From Algoriphagus lutimaris (GTDB lineage: Bacteria; Bacteroidota; Bacteroidia; Cytophagales; Cyclobacteriaceae), in NCBI RefSeq assembly GCF_017051705.1, contig NZ_JAFIDJ010000004.1:1-64000 (forward strand): a stretch of 64,000 nt of DNA. Direction: 5' to 3'. The position numbers were made by a program, and so were the translations under genes. This document shows positions 9,134-18,414 of the stretch, in pieces (position 1 is the first letter of the stretch; every line of letters begins with the position of its first letter). Below the pieces are notes generated by a model. The model did not search any database and was not told the origin of the DNA. It saw only the letters and a program-made list of their open reading frames with translations.

Positions 9134-9172
9134 GACCTTTGAGGCTTAAGCCTCAAAGGTCTTTTCTTTTTT
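9134..9172 (+). terminator. Strong rho-independent terminator after the DUF2911 gene
   Basis: A perfect 28-bp palindrome (14-bp arms GACCTTTGAGGCTT / AAGCCTCAAAGGTC) is followed directly by a T-rich tract, 18 bases after the stop codon. Confidence 0.9.
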
Positions 9173-9482
9173 AATTAGTGATCGCTTGGGAACGATGCCC
9201 CAATTTTTCATTCTGACCTTGATCTGCCCCAAGAAGCTCCGAAGATTAAATTTCTATTTCCTAGTAGCCTTAATTGCTACTTTTTTTTGTCCTATTGAAT
9301 TTTCACCACTGAAATTCAAGGTATATTTGAAATAGATACCCCCTAGTACAGGACAGGATTTCTCGTAGATTAACTACCTAGCAATACAATTTCCTTTAAA
9401 ACCTAAAAAGTACCCAATTGACATTTTTAGCTTGTTTAACCTCTGAATTCTGGCTAAACTTATAATGGATGAATACACAATA
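9173..9482. other. Intergenic region with a weak hairpin and an inverted repeat
   Basis: No gene is visible. A short stem (AGTAGC / GCTACT, 9263-9281) followed by eight T could be a weak terminator, perhaps of a small RNA starting after 9172. An 8-bp inverted repeat (TTGAATTT / AAATTCAA) lies at 9295-9319. The rest should hold the promoter of the following large gene. Confidence 0.3.
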
Positions 9483-12400
9483 ATGAGAAAAATTAATTCT
9501 TTAGCTCCAGTGCTGGCAACAGCAATTGGACTTTTAGCTTTTAGCTGTACACCTGATCAAAAAATTGAAGTAAAAAAGGATAGTCACATCATGATGGTCG
9601 GAAATAACCTCGGCTCTAGAATGATGAATTTTGGCTATTTCGAAACAGAACTTTATAAAAGGTTCCCTGACAATCAACTCATCATTCGGAATATGTCAGA
9701 CCCAGGCGATACCCCTGGATTCAGACCCAGATCCGCCACTAATGATCCTTGGGCTTTCCCAGGAGCTGAAGATTTTCAAGATGAATATGCCACGCCATCA
9801 GGAAGTATAGGCTTTTTTGAGAAACCTGATGAATGGCTGACCCGACTAAAAGCAGATGTAATCATCGGTTTTTTTGGTTACAATGAAAGCTTCCATGGAG
9901 AGGCTGGCTTAGAGAATTACAAAGCAGAACTGGACGCTTTTATTCGCCATACCCTTGCACAAACATATAATGACAGTACGGCTCCACAATTGGCGATCGT
10001 CTCCCCAATTGCTTTCGAGGACTTATCTGACCAATTAGATGTCCCTGATGGAAAAGAAGAAAATAAAAATTTATCGCTTTATTCCGAAGCCATGGAAGAA
10101 GTGGTAGCAAAGCATGAAAACGTGATATTCGTGGATGCTTTTGGACCCAGTGAGAAGTGGTATGCCTTGGAAAATGACCCTCTGACTATTGATGGCTCTC
10201 AATTGAACGACAAAGGTTACCGCTTGTTTTCTGAATTTTTAGCCGATGAAATTTTCGGTGGAAACCCAAAAGTTCCGGAGCATGAAGAGTTGATCCATGA
10301 AGCTGTCATGGAGAAAAATTGGATCTGGCACAATGATTATAAAATTCCAAACGGAGTACATGTTTTCGGTCGTAGATATGATCCATTCGGACCTGACAAT
10401 TACCCATTTGAATTGGAAAAAATCCGTCAAATGACAGCAATTCGGGATACAGCCATTTGGATGGCTACCAAAGGGGAAAAGAAAGATTTGGCAGCAGCGG
10501 ATGCATTGACCAGATCACTTCCAGAGGTGAAAACAAATTACAACCCTGATGCTAATGGAGACTTGGAATACAAATACGGAGAAGATGCGCTAAAAACGAT
10601 TTCAGTTCCTAATGGGTATAAAATCGAATTATTTGCCTCAGAAGAAGAATTCCCTGAATTGGCCAATCCCGTGCAAATGTCTTTTGACAATAAGGGAAGA
10701 CTTTGGGTAGCCGTAATGCCAAGTTACCCTCATTACAAGCCAGGTGACTCTAAACCAAATGATAAACTGCTGATATTTGAAGATACGGACAAAGACGGTA
10801 AAGCAGATGAAGTGAAAGTTTTTGCAGACGGATTATCTATTCCTGTTGGTTTTGAAATAGCACCTGAAGGAGTATATGTTTCTCAAGCACCAAATTTGGT
10901 TTTATTGAAAGATACAGATGGAGACGATAAAGCAGATGCAAAGGAAATCCTTCTAAGCGGATTTGATGACCACGATACCCACCATGCGATCTCTGCATTT
11001 ACAACCGACGAAAGTGGGGCCATTCATATGGCAGAAGGTGTATTCTTACATACCAACGTAGAAACTTCCTATGGGCCTGTAAGAGGAACGAATGGAGGAT
11101 TTTATCGGTATGAGCCCAAACGACATAAGTTGGAGCGAGTAAACCAAGTGAGTATTCCAAACCCTTGGGGGATTGCTTTTGATGAATGGGGACAGAACTT
11201 CTACGCGGAAACCTCAGGACCAAATGTTAACTGGATGCTTCCTGGCTCCGTGTATCCACGTTATGGAAACGCCAATTTCAAAGGCCCAAATTTGATTGAG
11301 CAGAAACACATGGTTCGTCCTACTTCAGGATTGGAGTTCATTTATAGCCGACATTTCCCAGAAGAAATGCAAGGAGACTTGATTATCAATAACACCATTG
11401 GTTTCTTGGGGACCAAGCAACATAAAGTACATGAAGACACGGTAGGGTTTACTACCAATTGGGCACAGGATTTAATCACCTCTACAGACGGAAACTTTAG
11501 GCCTGTAGATATGGAAATTGCACCTGATGGCTCATTGTATGTGGTAGATTGGCACAATATCCTAATTGGTCATATGCAGCACAATGCAAGGGATCCATTC
11601 CGTGACCATGTACATGGAAGAGTTTACAGAGTAACCTACCCTTCCCGACCTTTAGTAGAACCAGCAAAAATCGATGGAGCTAGCATTCCTGAATTATTAG
11701 AAAATTTAAAGCTTCCAGAATACAGGACTCGATATAGAACCAGAAGAGAGTTGAGAGGAAGAGATGTGGATGAAGTATATGAAGCAGTAAGTAAGTGGCT
11801 TGCTGAACTGGACCCTTCCGATCCAAGATATGAACACCATAGACTAGAAGCACTTTGGGTAACCTGGGGAATTAATAAAATCAACCAAGACTTATTAAGA
11901 CAACTCTTAAAATCTGATGATTACCGAGTAAGGGCTGCCTCGGTAAGAGCATTAAGATATACAGGACACCAGGTAAAAGACCAGCCGGAATTATTAATGG
12001 CCGCAGTCAAAGATCCCCATGGTAGAGTAAGAATGGAAGCCATCGCGGCTGCTTCCTGGCTACCAAAAGAAATTGGTGTTCCGGTTTTAGCCGAGGCAGA
12101 GAAACAAGAAAAAGATAATACTTGGATTCCTAGAACCTTGGAAACTGCCATCGCACATATAAATGGGCTATCAGTATCTGAGAAAAAAGAAGAGGACATC
12201 AAATCATCTCTTACCGGATCTGACAGGGAATTATTCGTCTTGGGTAAAGAAATATATGCAAGGGAAGGATTCTGTCAAACTTGTCACCAAGAAAACGGCA
12301 GGGGTTTATCCGCATCCCAATTCCCTCCTTTGGCAGGAACGCCATGGGTTACTGGAAATGAGGAAAGATTAATCAAAATTGTCTTAAAAGGACTGCTGGG

Positions 12401-12635
12401 TCCAATCACCGTACTGGGTAAAGATTATCCTGGACAGGTTCCGATGACCCCTTTTGAAGGCATGTTGGATGATTCAGAAGTGGCTGCAGTTCTGACCTAT
12501 GTAAGAAATTCCTTTGGCAACCAAGCTTCTCCCATATCTCCTGAATTAGTCAAAAAGGTAAGAGAAGAAATCAAGGATTATGAAGGTTTCTATAAGCCTT
12601 CAGAATTATTGCAAATGCATCCTTTGGAAAAGTAA
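9483..12635 (+). CDS. SGNH-like / beta-propeller / HEAT / cytochrome c lipoprotein (PVC-type heme-binding)
   Basis: A protein of 1050 residues, starting at the ATG at 9483 so that a lipoprotein signal (LLAFSC) lies at the N-terminus; an ATG at 9465 is less likely. Next comes an SGNH-hydrolase-like domain of about 230 residues, which begins VGNNLGSRMMNFGYFETEL and lacks a clear GDS serine. A PVC-type propeller follows (about 370-760, with LWVAVMPSYPHY and DTDGDDKAD), then HEAT-like repeats (RVRAASVRALR). A C-terminal cytochrome c domain has CQTCH (C931, C934, H935). The architecture suggests an outer periplasmic sugar dehydrogenase passing electrons to its own heme. Substrate unknown. Confidence 0.85.
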   Translation: MRKINSLAPVLATAIGLLAFSCTPDQKIEVKKDSHIMMVGNNLGSRMMNFGYFETELYKRFPDNQLIIRNMSDPGDTPGFRPRSATNDPWAFPGAEDFQDEYATPSGSIGFFEKPDEWLTRLKADVIIGFFGYNESFHGEAGLENYKAELDAFIRHTLAQTYNDSTAPQLAIVSPIAFEDLSDQLDVPDGKEENKNLSLYSEAMEEVVAKHENVIFVDAFGPSEKWYALENDPLTIDGSQLNDKGYRLFSEFLADEIFGGNPKVPEHEELIHEAVMEKNWIWHNDYKIPNGVHVFGRRYDPFGPDNYPFELEKIRQMTAIRDTAIWMATKGEKKDLAAADALTRSLPEVKTNYNPDANGDLEYKYGEDALKTISVPNGYKIELFASEEEFPELANPVQMSFDNKGRLWVAVMPSYPHYKPGDSKPNDKLLIFEDTDKDGKADEVKVFADGLSIPVGFEIAPEGVYVSQAPNLVLLKDTDGDDKADAKEILLSGFDDHDTHHAISAFTTDESGAIHMAEGVFLHTNVETSYGPVRGTNGGFYRYEPKRHKLERVNQVSIPNPWGIAFDEWGQNFYAETSGPNVNWMLPGSVYPRYGNANFKGPNLIEQKHMVRPTSGLEFIYSRHFPEEMQGDLIINNTIGFLGTKQHKVHEDTVGFTTNWAQDLITSTDGNFRPVDMEIAPDGSLYVVDWHNILIGHMQHNARDPFRDHVHGRVYRVTYPSRPLVEPAKIDGASIPELLENLKLPEYRTRYRTRRELRGRDVDEVYEAVSKWLAELDPSDPRYEHHRLEALWVTWGINKINQDLLRQLLKSDDYRVRAASVRALRYTGHQVKDQPELLMAAVKDPHGRVRMEAIAAASWLPKEIGVPVLAEAEKQEKDNTWIPRTLETAIAHINGLSVSEKKEEDIKSSLTGSDRELFVLGKEIYAREGFCQTCHQENGRGLSASQFPPLAGTPWVTGNEERLIKIVLKGLLGPITVLGKDYPGQVPMTPFEGMLDDSEVAAVLTYVRNSFGNQASPISPELVKKVREEIKDYEGFYKPSELLQMHPLEK

Positions 12636-12654
12636 TCCAGAAGTCAGTGTTCAG

Positions 12655-12845
12655 TCCCGAAAGTTTTCGGGAACAGTGATCAGTTGAGTTTTAAATGATA
12701 TCTGTCGCCCTGAGCTCCTGCCTGATGGTAGGCAGGGAGTGGAAAGGTACTTCGCCCCACTCGGACTGATACTTGTAGCAAAAAAATAAGTCGTCAAAGC
12801 GAAGTTAGGAAGGAAGCCGCGGCAATCTCGATATTTATACTAGTT
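12655..12845. repeat. Bacteroidota-type intergenic repeat patch with hairpins
   Basis: This non-coding patch holds a CCCGAAAG/TTTTCGGG hairpin (12657-12672) and an inverted repeat CTCCTGCCT/AGGCAGGGAG around 12715-12740. At the end is a GGCAATCTCG block that is the reverse complement of the CGAGATTGCC seen at 20947. Such mosaic patches are common between genes in Cytophagales and are not coding. Confidence 0.5.
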
Positions 12846-12895
12846 CCCGGTCGGCTGTTATCGGTCGTCTGTGGACTTTACTAACCCCATAACTA

Positions 12896-14029
12896 ATGAA
12901 CCCAATCAAACATACGCTTTTCATGCTGTTAGCAACAATTCCAATGACTGTTGGGGCTCAAGAAATGACAGTCAAATTTCAAAAGCAGGTAATTGCCTTT
13001 GAAAGCACGGAATCGGTGGGTGTATTTGATGTAAATAATGATGGGGTTTTGGATTTAGTATCAGGTAGCTTTTGGTACAAAGGCCCTGAATTTATCGATC
13101 GATCCCTGATCGGGCAGGTGAAACGCTACGGGGAATATTATGAGGATTTTTCCACGATTCCCATGGATGTCAATGAGGATGGGAAAATGGATTTTGTAAC
13201 GGGAGGATGGTTTGAAGGAACTTTGATCTGGAAAGAAAATCCTGGAAATGGGTCTGAATGGCCTGTTCATGAAATTGCCAAAACCGGTAATATCGAAACC
13301 ACAAGGGGTTGGGATATCGATGGAGATGGTGTGTTGGAAATCTTCCCAAATACGCCCAGAAAACCGCTCGCTTTTTTTAAGAAAACCGGTCCTGATCAAT
13401 TTGAAAAATATCCTGTTACGGACATGCACGGTCATGGATTGGGCCTAGGAGACATCAATGGAGATGGAAGGAAAGATTTGGTGATTTCAGAAGGATGGTT
13501 GGAAGCCCCAAGGGATCTCAAATCTGGAGAATGGATTTTACATGAAGACTTCAATTTAGGAGATGCAAGTATTCCTATGATCATTGCTGATGTGAATGGA
13601 GATGGATTACAAGATATCATCGTAGGACAAGCGCATACCTTTGGCTTGTTTTGGTTGGAGCAACAAAATACAGGAAATACCCTCAATTTTGTCAAGCATC
13701 AAATCGATCCATTTCAGTCCCAATACCATACCATGGAATGGGTAGACATAGATAATGATGGACAAAATGAACTAGTCACAGGAAAACGTCATCGAGCACA
13801 TAATGGCAAAGACCCAGGAGGCAAGGATTATGTGGGATTATACTATTTCAAATGGAACGGAGAGTCTTTCAGCAAAACCATCATAAGCTATGGACCAGCA
13901 GGTGAAGGCAAAGGAAGTGGCCTGTATTTTTCAGTAGCAGACCTCAATAAGGATGGCTGGAAGGATATTGCTGTGGCGGGAAAAGATGGATTGGTGGTAT
14001 TCCATAATTTGGGAAATGGGAAAAATTAA
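12896..14029 (+). CDS. Secreted FG-GAP/VCBS-repeat beta-propeller protein
   Basis: The 377-residue protein has a signal peptide ending TVGAQ and at least seven calcium-binding DxDxDG-type loops: DVNNDGVLD, DVNEDGKMD, DIDGDGVLE, DINGDGRKD, DVNGDGLQD, DIDNDGQNE and DLNKDGWKD. These are spaced as the blades of an FG-GAP propeller filling the whole chain. Similar proteins occur beside PVC-type cytochrome proteins and sulfatases in Planctomycetes and Bacteroidota. A binding or scaffold role is likely, and no catalytic motif is visible. Confidence 0.85.
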   Translation: MNPIKHTLFMLLATIPMTVGAQEMTVKFQKQVIAFESTESVGVFDVNNDGVLDLVSGSFWYKGPEFIDRSLIGQVKRYGEYYEDFSTIPMDVNEDGKMDFVTGGWFEGTLIWKENPGNGSEWPVHEIAKTGNIETTRGWDIDGDGVLEIFPNTPRKPLAFFKKTGPDQFEKYPVTDMHGHGLGLGDINGDGRKDLVISEGWLEAPRDLKSGEWILHEDFNLGDASIPMIIADVNGDGLQDIIVGQAHTFGLFWLEQQNTGNTLNFVKHQIDPFQSQYHTMEWVDIDNDGQNELVTGKRHRAHNGKDPGGKDYVGLYYFKWNGESFSKTIISYGPAGEGKGSGLYFSVADLNKDGWKDIAVAGKDGLVVFHNLGNGKN

Positions 14030-14228
14030 GGAGAAAATTCAAACCCAGTCATTCAATAAAGTCTCAATTAACCTCGCCTTCAAACTAATTTAAAATATTA
14101 TAAAACTAATATTAAACATCATAAAAAATCATAGTTAATCTAGATTAATAAATACAATAACTTAAAATATTTAAATTTATTTTTGTTATATTGATATTTA
14201 TTCTTTTAACACTTAAACATTTTTAACT

Positions 14229-14894
14229 ATGAAAAATTTTTCAATAATTTTCTCTTGCTTATTTCTTTTAATCGTTTCAGGGTGTGAAATGTCCAATGAG
14301 GAAGGCCTTACGTCTGACCCTACGATGATGAAGAGTACCAACATTTTAAACACCGTTGATTTTGATGGAAACATCAAACAGGTTCCGATTCAACCTACCT
14401 CTCAAAGTAAAAAAGCATCTGGCATACAATCCAGAAGAGCTGAGGTGATGGTCAATGGACATATGGAGTATTTTGCAAATGATTCAGAAAACACCTGGAA
14501 AAAATCATTAAATGCCTCTGGTAACGCCACTTCCGGAAAAGGCCAGGTAGAAATCAAATCCAATTTCTGGGGTGATGTCCATGGTACAGTGTTATGCACC
14601 TATGCTGAAGGCAACGAAGTAGTAGTGGCTATGTTCATAACTGACTCAAAAGAAGACTTAAATGCATGGTACCAAGATAACACGGTCGTATGGTTCCGTC
14701 TTACCGATAATGGAGAAGGAAACGGTGCTACTCCAGACCAACATTACAACACCATTTGGTATTATCCAGGAGCTTTTGACACCATTGAAGATGCCCAGGA
14801 TGTTATTGCAAATAACTTTACCTGCCAAGATCTATTTGGCTATGGCTGGGGAACTCCAGTAGATATTAAAGAAGGTAATTTCCAAATCAAATAA
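14229..14894 (+). CDS. Hypothetical lipoprotein
   Basis: The 221-residue protein has a lipoprotein signal (LLIVSGC, Cys near residue 19) followed by a polar linker. A compact domain follows, rich in aromatic residues, with segments TVVWFRLTDNGEGNGATPD and FTCQDLFGYGWGTPVDIKEG. I do not recognise a family. The region ahead is very AT-rich, as expected for a promoter, and a hairpin terminator follows, so the gene is a single transcription unit. Confidence 0.7.
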   Translation: MKNFSIIFSCLFLLIVSGCEMSNEEGLTSDPTMMKSTNILNTVDFDGNIKQVPIQPTSQSKKASGIQSRRAEVMVNGHMEYFANDSENTWKKSLNASGNATSGKGQVEIKSNFWGDVHGTVLCTYAEGNEVVVAMFITDSKEDLNAWYQDNTVVWFRLTDNGEGNGATPDQHYNTIWYYPGAFDTIEDAQDVIANNFTCQDLFGYGWGTPVDIKEGNFQIK

Positions 14895-14921
14895 ACTGAT
14901 CCATTTCAATTGGAAGTAATT

Positions 14922-14955
14922 AAAAAAAGGTGCAGACTTTTCTGTACCTTTTTTT
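14922..14955 (+). terminator. Rho-independent terminator after the lipoprotein gene
   Basis: Stem AAAAAAGGTGCAGA / TCTGTACCTTTTTT with one G-U pair, followed by a T run, 28 bases after the stop codon. The A-rich left side allows activity on the other strand too. Confidence 0.8.
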
Positions 14956-15022
14956 ATACCCTAACCAAAGGACACTTTTTTGATCAGATGATTACATATT
15001 CAAACTTTTCAGCATTCTTAAG

Positions 15023-15420
15023 ATGATCCATATAAGCCTACTTTCTATTATTTACCTTTTCTCTGTCCAGCTCCTTGGCCAAACTACTTCTGTTTCAAAA
15101 CCACAAGTATTAACCAGTACCGACGTTGGTGACACCGAACCAGATGACAATCAGAGCTTGACACATCTCCTGATGTATTCAGATCTTTTTACCTGAAAGG
15201 ATTGGACTCTTCTCCTTCTTAAAGAAATGGGAGTACTAAAGAAATCATTAGGATGATCAATCGTGATCAAAGAGACTTACCTCAATTGAAAAAACATAAA
15301 CAAGGGTTTGCAGAACCAGCGTATCTAAGATCTATTATTATGCCGGGGATACAATATTTAAAGGAAGAAATGAAGTTCTTTCCGATTGGGCGGAGCGGTG
15401 GAGTTGGTTGAAATAAAATA
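15023..15420 (+). pseudogene. Decayed DUF1593 (nucleoside-hydrolase-like) gene
   Basis: An ATG at 15023 opens a signal peptide followed by VLTSTDVGDTEPDDNQSL and THLLMYSDLF, the start of a DUF1593 protein (normally ...LTDIxxEPDDxxSLxRxLxYS...). A TGA at 15194 ends it after 57 codons. Beyond, other frames give GLDSSPS, then STKEIIRMINRDQRDLPQL and KKHKQGFAEPAYLRSII, which is the next part of the same family. A last piece ends WAERWSWLK. The gene thus has a stop, frameshifts and a large 3' deletion. Intact members are secreted nucleoside-hydrolase-fold proteins of glycan loci. Confidence 0.75.
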
Positions 15421-15462
15421 GCAAGCGCAATTGTAAATAAATTGCACTTGCTATCTGTTGAA

Positions 15463-16179
15463 TCAAGGGTTGGTAGAGAAAATCGAACCGTTGGCAATTA
15501 AAGCACGACGGTTCATTTTTAGAATATCTCTTACCCACTCCGCAAAATCTTCCGGCTGAAGTACTTTATCCGGATTCCCATCGGTCAATCCAGCTTGAAT
15601 ACTCATATCCGAAGCAATAGTACTTGGAGTCAATGTAATTACTCGGATATTTTGTTTTCTCCACTCAGCCATCATGGATTGCGAAAGAGAAATCACAGCC
15701 GCTTTTGAAGCCGCATAAGCAGACATATGCGCTCCACCTTTCAGCCCTGCAGTAGAGGCAACATTGACAATATCCCCCTCCTCTTTTTCTTTTAGGTATG
15801 GATATACGGCCATTGCTGCATAATATACTCCAAACAAATTTGTCTGGATTACCTGTTGCCAGTCCTCTGAGGACATTTCTTCCAAGGTTCCGATTTTACC
15901 GATCCCGGCATTGTTGATCAAAATATCCACCCCACCTAGCTCAGTTACCAAGGCATCGATTCCTTTCTTTACTTCAGCTTCACTGGACACATCAAAAGCA
16001 GCAAAAGCAGCTTTAACTCCAAAAGCCTTCACCTCTTCTGCAACAGTTTTTAATTTCCCCTCATTTCGGCCAGTAATGCCAATATTTACTCCTTCCTGTG
16101 CCAATTGCAAGGCTATGGCTTTACCTAGTCCACGACTTCCTCCCGTGATGATGGCTGTTTTACCTTTTAATGAAATCAT
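15463..16179 (-). CDS. Short-chain dehydrogenase/reductase (3-oxoacyl-ACP-reductase-like)
   Basis: A complete classical SDR of 238 residues. It has the cofactor motif TGGSRGLGKA near residue 12, NNAGIG, and the catalytic Ser with YAASK (Y-x-x-x-K). The sequence resembles FabG-like 3-ketoacyl reductases and related diol or sugar dehydrogenases, but the stand-alone position gives no substrate. The absence of an acidic residue after the glycine motif hints at NADP(H), which is weak evidence. The region ahead (16180-16430) is shared with a divergent gene. Confidence 0.88.
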   Translation of the reverse strand: MISLKGKTAIITGGSRGLGKAIALQLAQEGVNIGITGRNEGKLKTVAEEVKAFGVKAAFAAFDVSSEAEVKKGIDALVTELGGVDILINNAGIGKIGTLEEMSSEDWQQVIQTNLFGVYYAAMAVYPYLKEKEEGDIVNVASTAGLKGGAHMSAYAASKAAVISLSQSMMAEWRKQNIRVITLTPSTIASDMSIQAGLTDGNPDKVLQPEDFAEWVRDILKMNRRALIANGSIFSTNP

Positions 16180-16430
16180 ATCTCTAAAATTTATACAAAA
16201 TGAAAAATCAAAATTGATCTATAAAACCCTAAGTTTTCAAAGTCAGTTTCATCAGTTGAGTTTTTTTCCCAAAGACACAAAAAATCCATTTAGGTAAACT
16301 GTGTCTAGTATTAGGATATAGTTTTCTTCAGGATAGGCTTTGAACAAATTTTAGGCGCTATACTCACCCCTACTAATTCTTTGTAATCAGAAGGGGTATT
16401 TTTTAACTTAGCTCTTAAAAGGATTTCCCT

Positions 16431-16991
16431 ATGACTAAAAATAATCAATGGAAAGAAGCCTTTAGCTTACTCAATGAAATAATTGCCAAGACTGAGTTGT
16501 TAGAAACCGTCAAATGGGGTATGCCTGTATTTACTATCAATGGTAAAAATGTGGTTGGTTATACTGGTTTTAAAACTCACTTTGGACTTTGGTTTTATAA
16601 TGGTGTTTTTCTTTCAGATCCCTATCAAGTTTTGATCAATGCCCAGGAAGGTAAAACCAAAGCCATGCGTCAATGGCGGTTTGAATCCATAGAAGAAATT
16701 GATGAACCTAAAATCCTGGAATACCTGCAGGAGGCGATTCAAAATGAAAAAGAAGGAACGTCTTGGAAAGCCGAAAAAGGTGATGAAGTAGAGATCCCTG
16801 TACTTTTGAAAGAAAAACTTCAGTCTAATGTGGACTTAAAAGCATCATTTGAAAGGCTGACTCCCTTTAAACAAAAAGAGTATATCGAGTATATCACGGA
16901 AGCTAAAAGGGAAGCTACAAAAATGAATCGTTTGGAAAAGATCATCCCTATGATCATGGAAGGCAAAGGCTTAAATGACAAGTATCGATAG
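16431..16991 (+). CDS. YdeI/OmdA-type protein with DUF1801 domain
   Basis: The 186-residue protein has an N-terminal DUF1801 domain (WKEAFSLLNEIIAKTELLETVKWGMPVF and the NVVGYTGFKTHFGLWFYNG strand). Its C-terminal YdeI/OmpD-associated helical segment is seen as FERLTPFKQKEYIEYITEAK and ATKMNRLEKIIPMIMEGKG. Proteins of this build are common in Bacteroidota; the YdeI name comes from a reported role in bacteriocin protection, and the biochemical function is unknown. It is a single gene. Confidence 0.85.
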   Translation: MTKNNQWKEAFSLLNEIIAKTELLETVKWGMPVFTINGKNVVGYTGFKTHFGLWFYNGVFLSDPYQVLINAQEGKTKAMRQWRFESIEEIDEPKILEYLQEAIQNEKEGTSWKAEKGDEVEIPVLLKEKLQSNVDLKASFERLTPFKQKEYIEYITEAKREATKMNRLEKIIPMIMEGKGLNDKYR

Positions 16992-17073
16992 AATCCAATC
17001 AAATTTTGGTTTAGATTTTACACAGCCATCAAAAATAATGGCGGGATCAACCTATTTTTCATAGTTTTATTCC

Positions 17074-18387
17074 ATGAATTCATCAACTCTTATTTCAAGG
17101 ATTTCTATTTTCTTTTTTTGTTATATTTTAGTCATTCTATCGGCCTTTTCGCAAGACAAAAAGCCAAATATCATCCTGATCATGGCAGATGATCTGGGAG
17201 TAGAAACCATTAATTCTTACGGAGGAACCTCCTACTCCACTCCCTTTATCGATGCCATGGCGGCGCAAGGAGCAAAATTCGAATATGCCTTTGCCCAGCC
17301 ATTATGCACTCCTTCTAGAGTCCAATTGATGACTGGTCAATACAATGTCAGAAACTATACAGTCTTTGGTCAACTCGACCGAAGTCAGACCACTTTTGCC
17401 AATTTGTTGAAAGAAGCAGGATATAAAACTGCGATCGCAGGAAAATGGCAGTTGGGAAAAGAGCAGGATTCTCCTCAGCATTTTGGTTTTGACGAATCAT
17501 GTCTTTGGCAGCATATGCTGGGAGCAACCAACAAGGACGGGTATGACACGCGTTACTCCAACCCTGTTTTGGAAATCAATGGAGTACCCAAACACTTTGA
17601 TGGAGGTCAATTTTCCACAGACATCACTAGTGACTTCCTGATTGACTTTATCGAAAAGAATCAGGATCAGCCCTTTTTCGCTTATTATCCCATGATCATT
17701 ACCCATTGTCCTTTTGTGCCTACTCCAGATTCCAAAGATTGGGACCCTACTAGTCCCGGCTCTCCAACTTATAAAGGAGATCCTCAATATTTTGGAGACA
17801 TGGTGGCATATATGGATAAAATCGTAGGTAAAATCATTACCAAAGTAGATGAATTGGGACTTAGTGAAGACACCATCATCATTTTCACAGGAGACAACGG
17901 AACGGACCAACCCGTAGTTTCCATGTATAGAGGAAAGGAATATCCTGGTGGCAAAAAATACACCACCGAAAATGGGACTCATGTTCCTTTAGTTGTCAAA
18001 TGGAACAATCATATCAAACCGGGAACCCAAAGTGATGACTTAATCGACTTTAGTGATTTTCTTCCAACCCTAATGGAGGTTGCTGGAATCAAGATTCCAA
18101 AAGAAATTCCAGTAGACGGTGTCAGCTTCTTACCTCAATTATTGGGGAAAAAGGGTAAATCGAGAGATTGGGTTTATAGTTGGTATAGCCGAAATGGAGA
18201 TATAGAAAACCTCAAAGAATTTGCCTTCGACAAAGAATTCAAACTTTACGGAACAGGGGAGTTTTACAACCTCCAAGAGGATTGGCTAGAAGAGACTCCG
18301 CTGATCTATAAAGATCTGGACAAAGAAGGAAAGAAAGCATTTAAAACACTCAACAAAGCTTTGGATAAATACGAGAACATTCGATAA
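17074..18387 (+). CDS. Secreted S1-family sulfatase
   Basis: The 437-residue arylsulfatase-type enzyme has a signal peptide ending AFSQ. The formylglycine motif C78-T-P-S-R82 is in QPLCTPSRVQLMTG. Metal-site segments are IILIMADDLG at the start and FTGDNGTD in the middle. The cysteine must be oxidised by a sulfatase-maturing enzyme, which is not in this window. It hydrolyses a sulfate ester, probably on an algal or host polysaccharide, in the periplasm. It converges with the next sulfatase, 27 bp away. Confidence 0.92.
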   Translation: MNSSTLISRISIFFFCYILVILSAFSQDKKPNIILIMADDLGVETINSYGGTSYSTPFIDAMAAQGAKFEYAFAQPLCTPSRVQLMTGQYNVRNYTVFGQLDRSQTTFANLLKEAGYKTAIAGKWQLGKEQDSPQHFGFDESCLWQHMLGATNKDGYDTRYSNPVLEINGVPKHFDGGQFSTDITSDFLIDFIEKNQDQPFFAYYPMIITHCPFVPTPDSKDWDPTSPGSPTYKGDPQYFGDMVAYMDKIVGKIITKVDELGLSEDTIIIFTGDNGTDQPVVSMYRGKEYPGGKKYTTENGTHVPLVVKWNNHIKPGTQSDDLIDFSDFLPTLMEVAGIKIPKEIPVDGVSFLPQLLGKKGKSRDWVYSWYSRNGDIENLKEFAFDKEFKLYGTGEFYNLQEDWLEETPLIYKDLDKEGKKAFKTLNKALDKYENIR

Positions 18388-18414
18388 ACCCTTAGGCTCT
18401 GTTGACTTTCGAAA

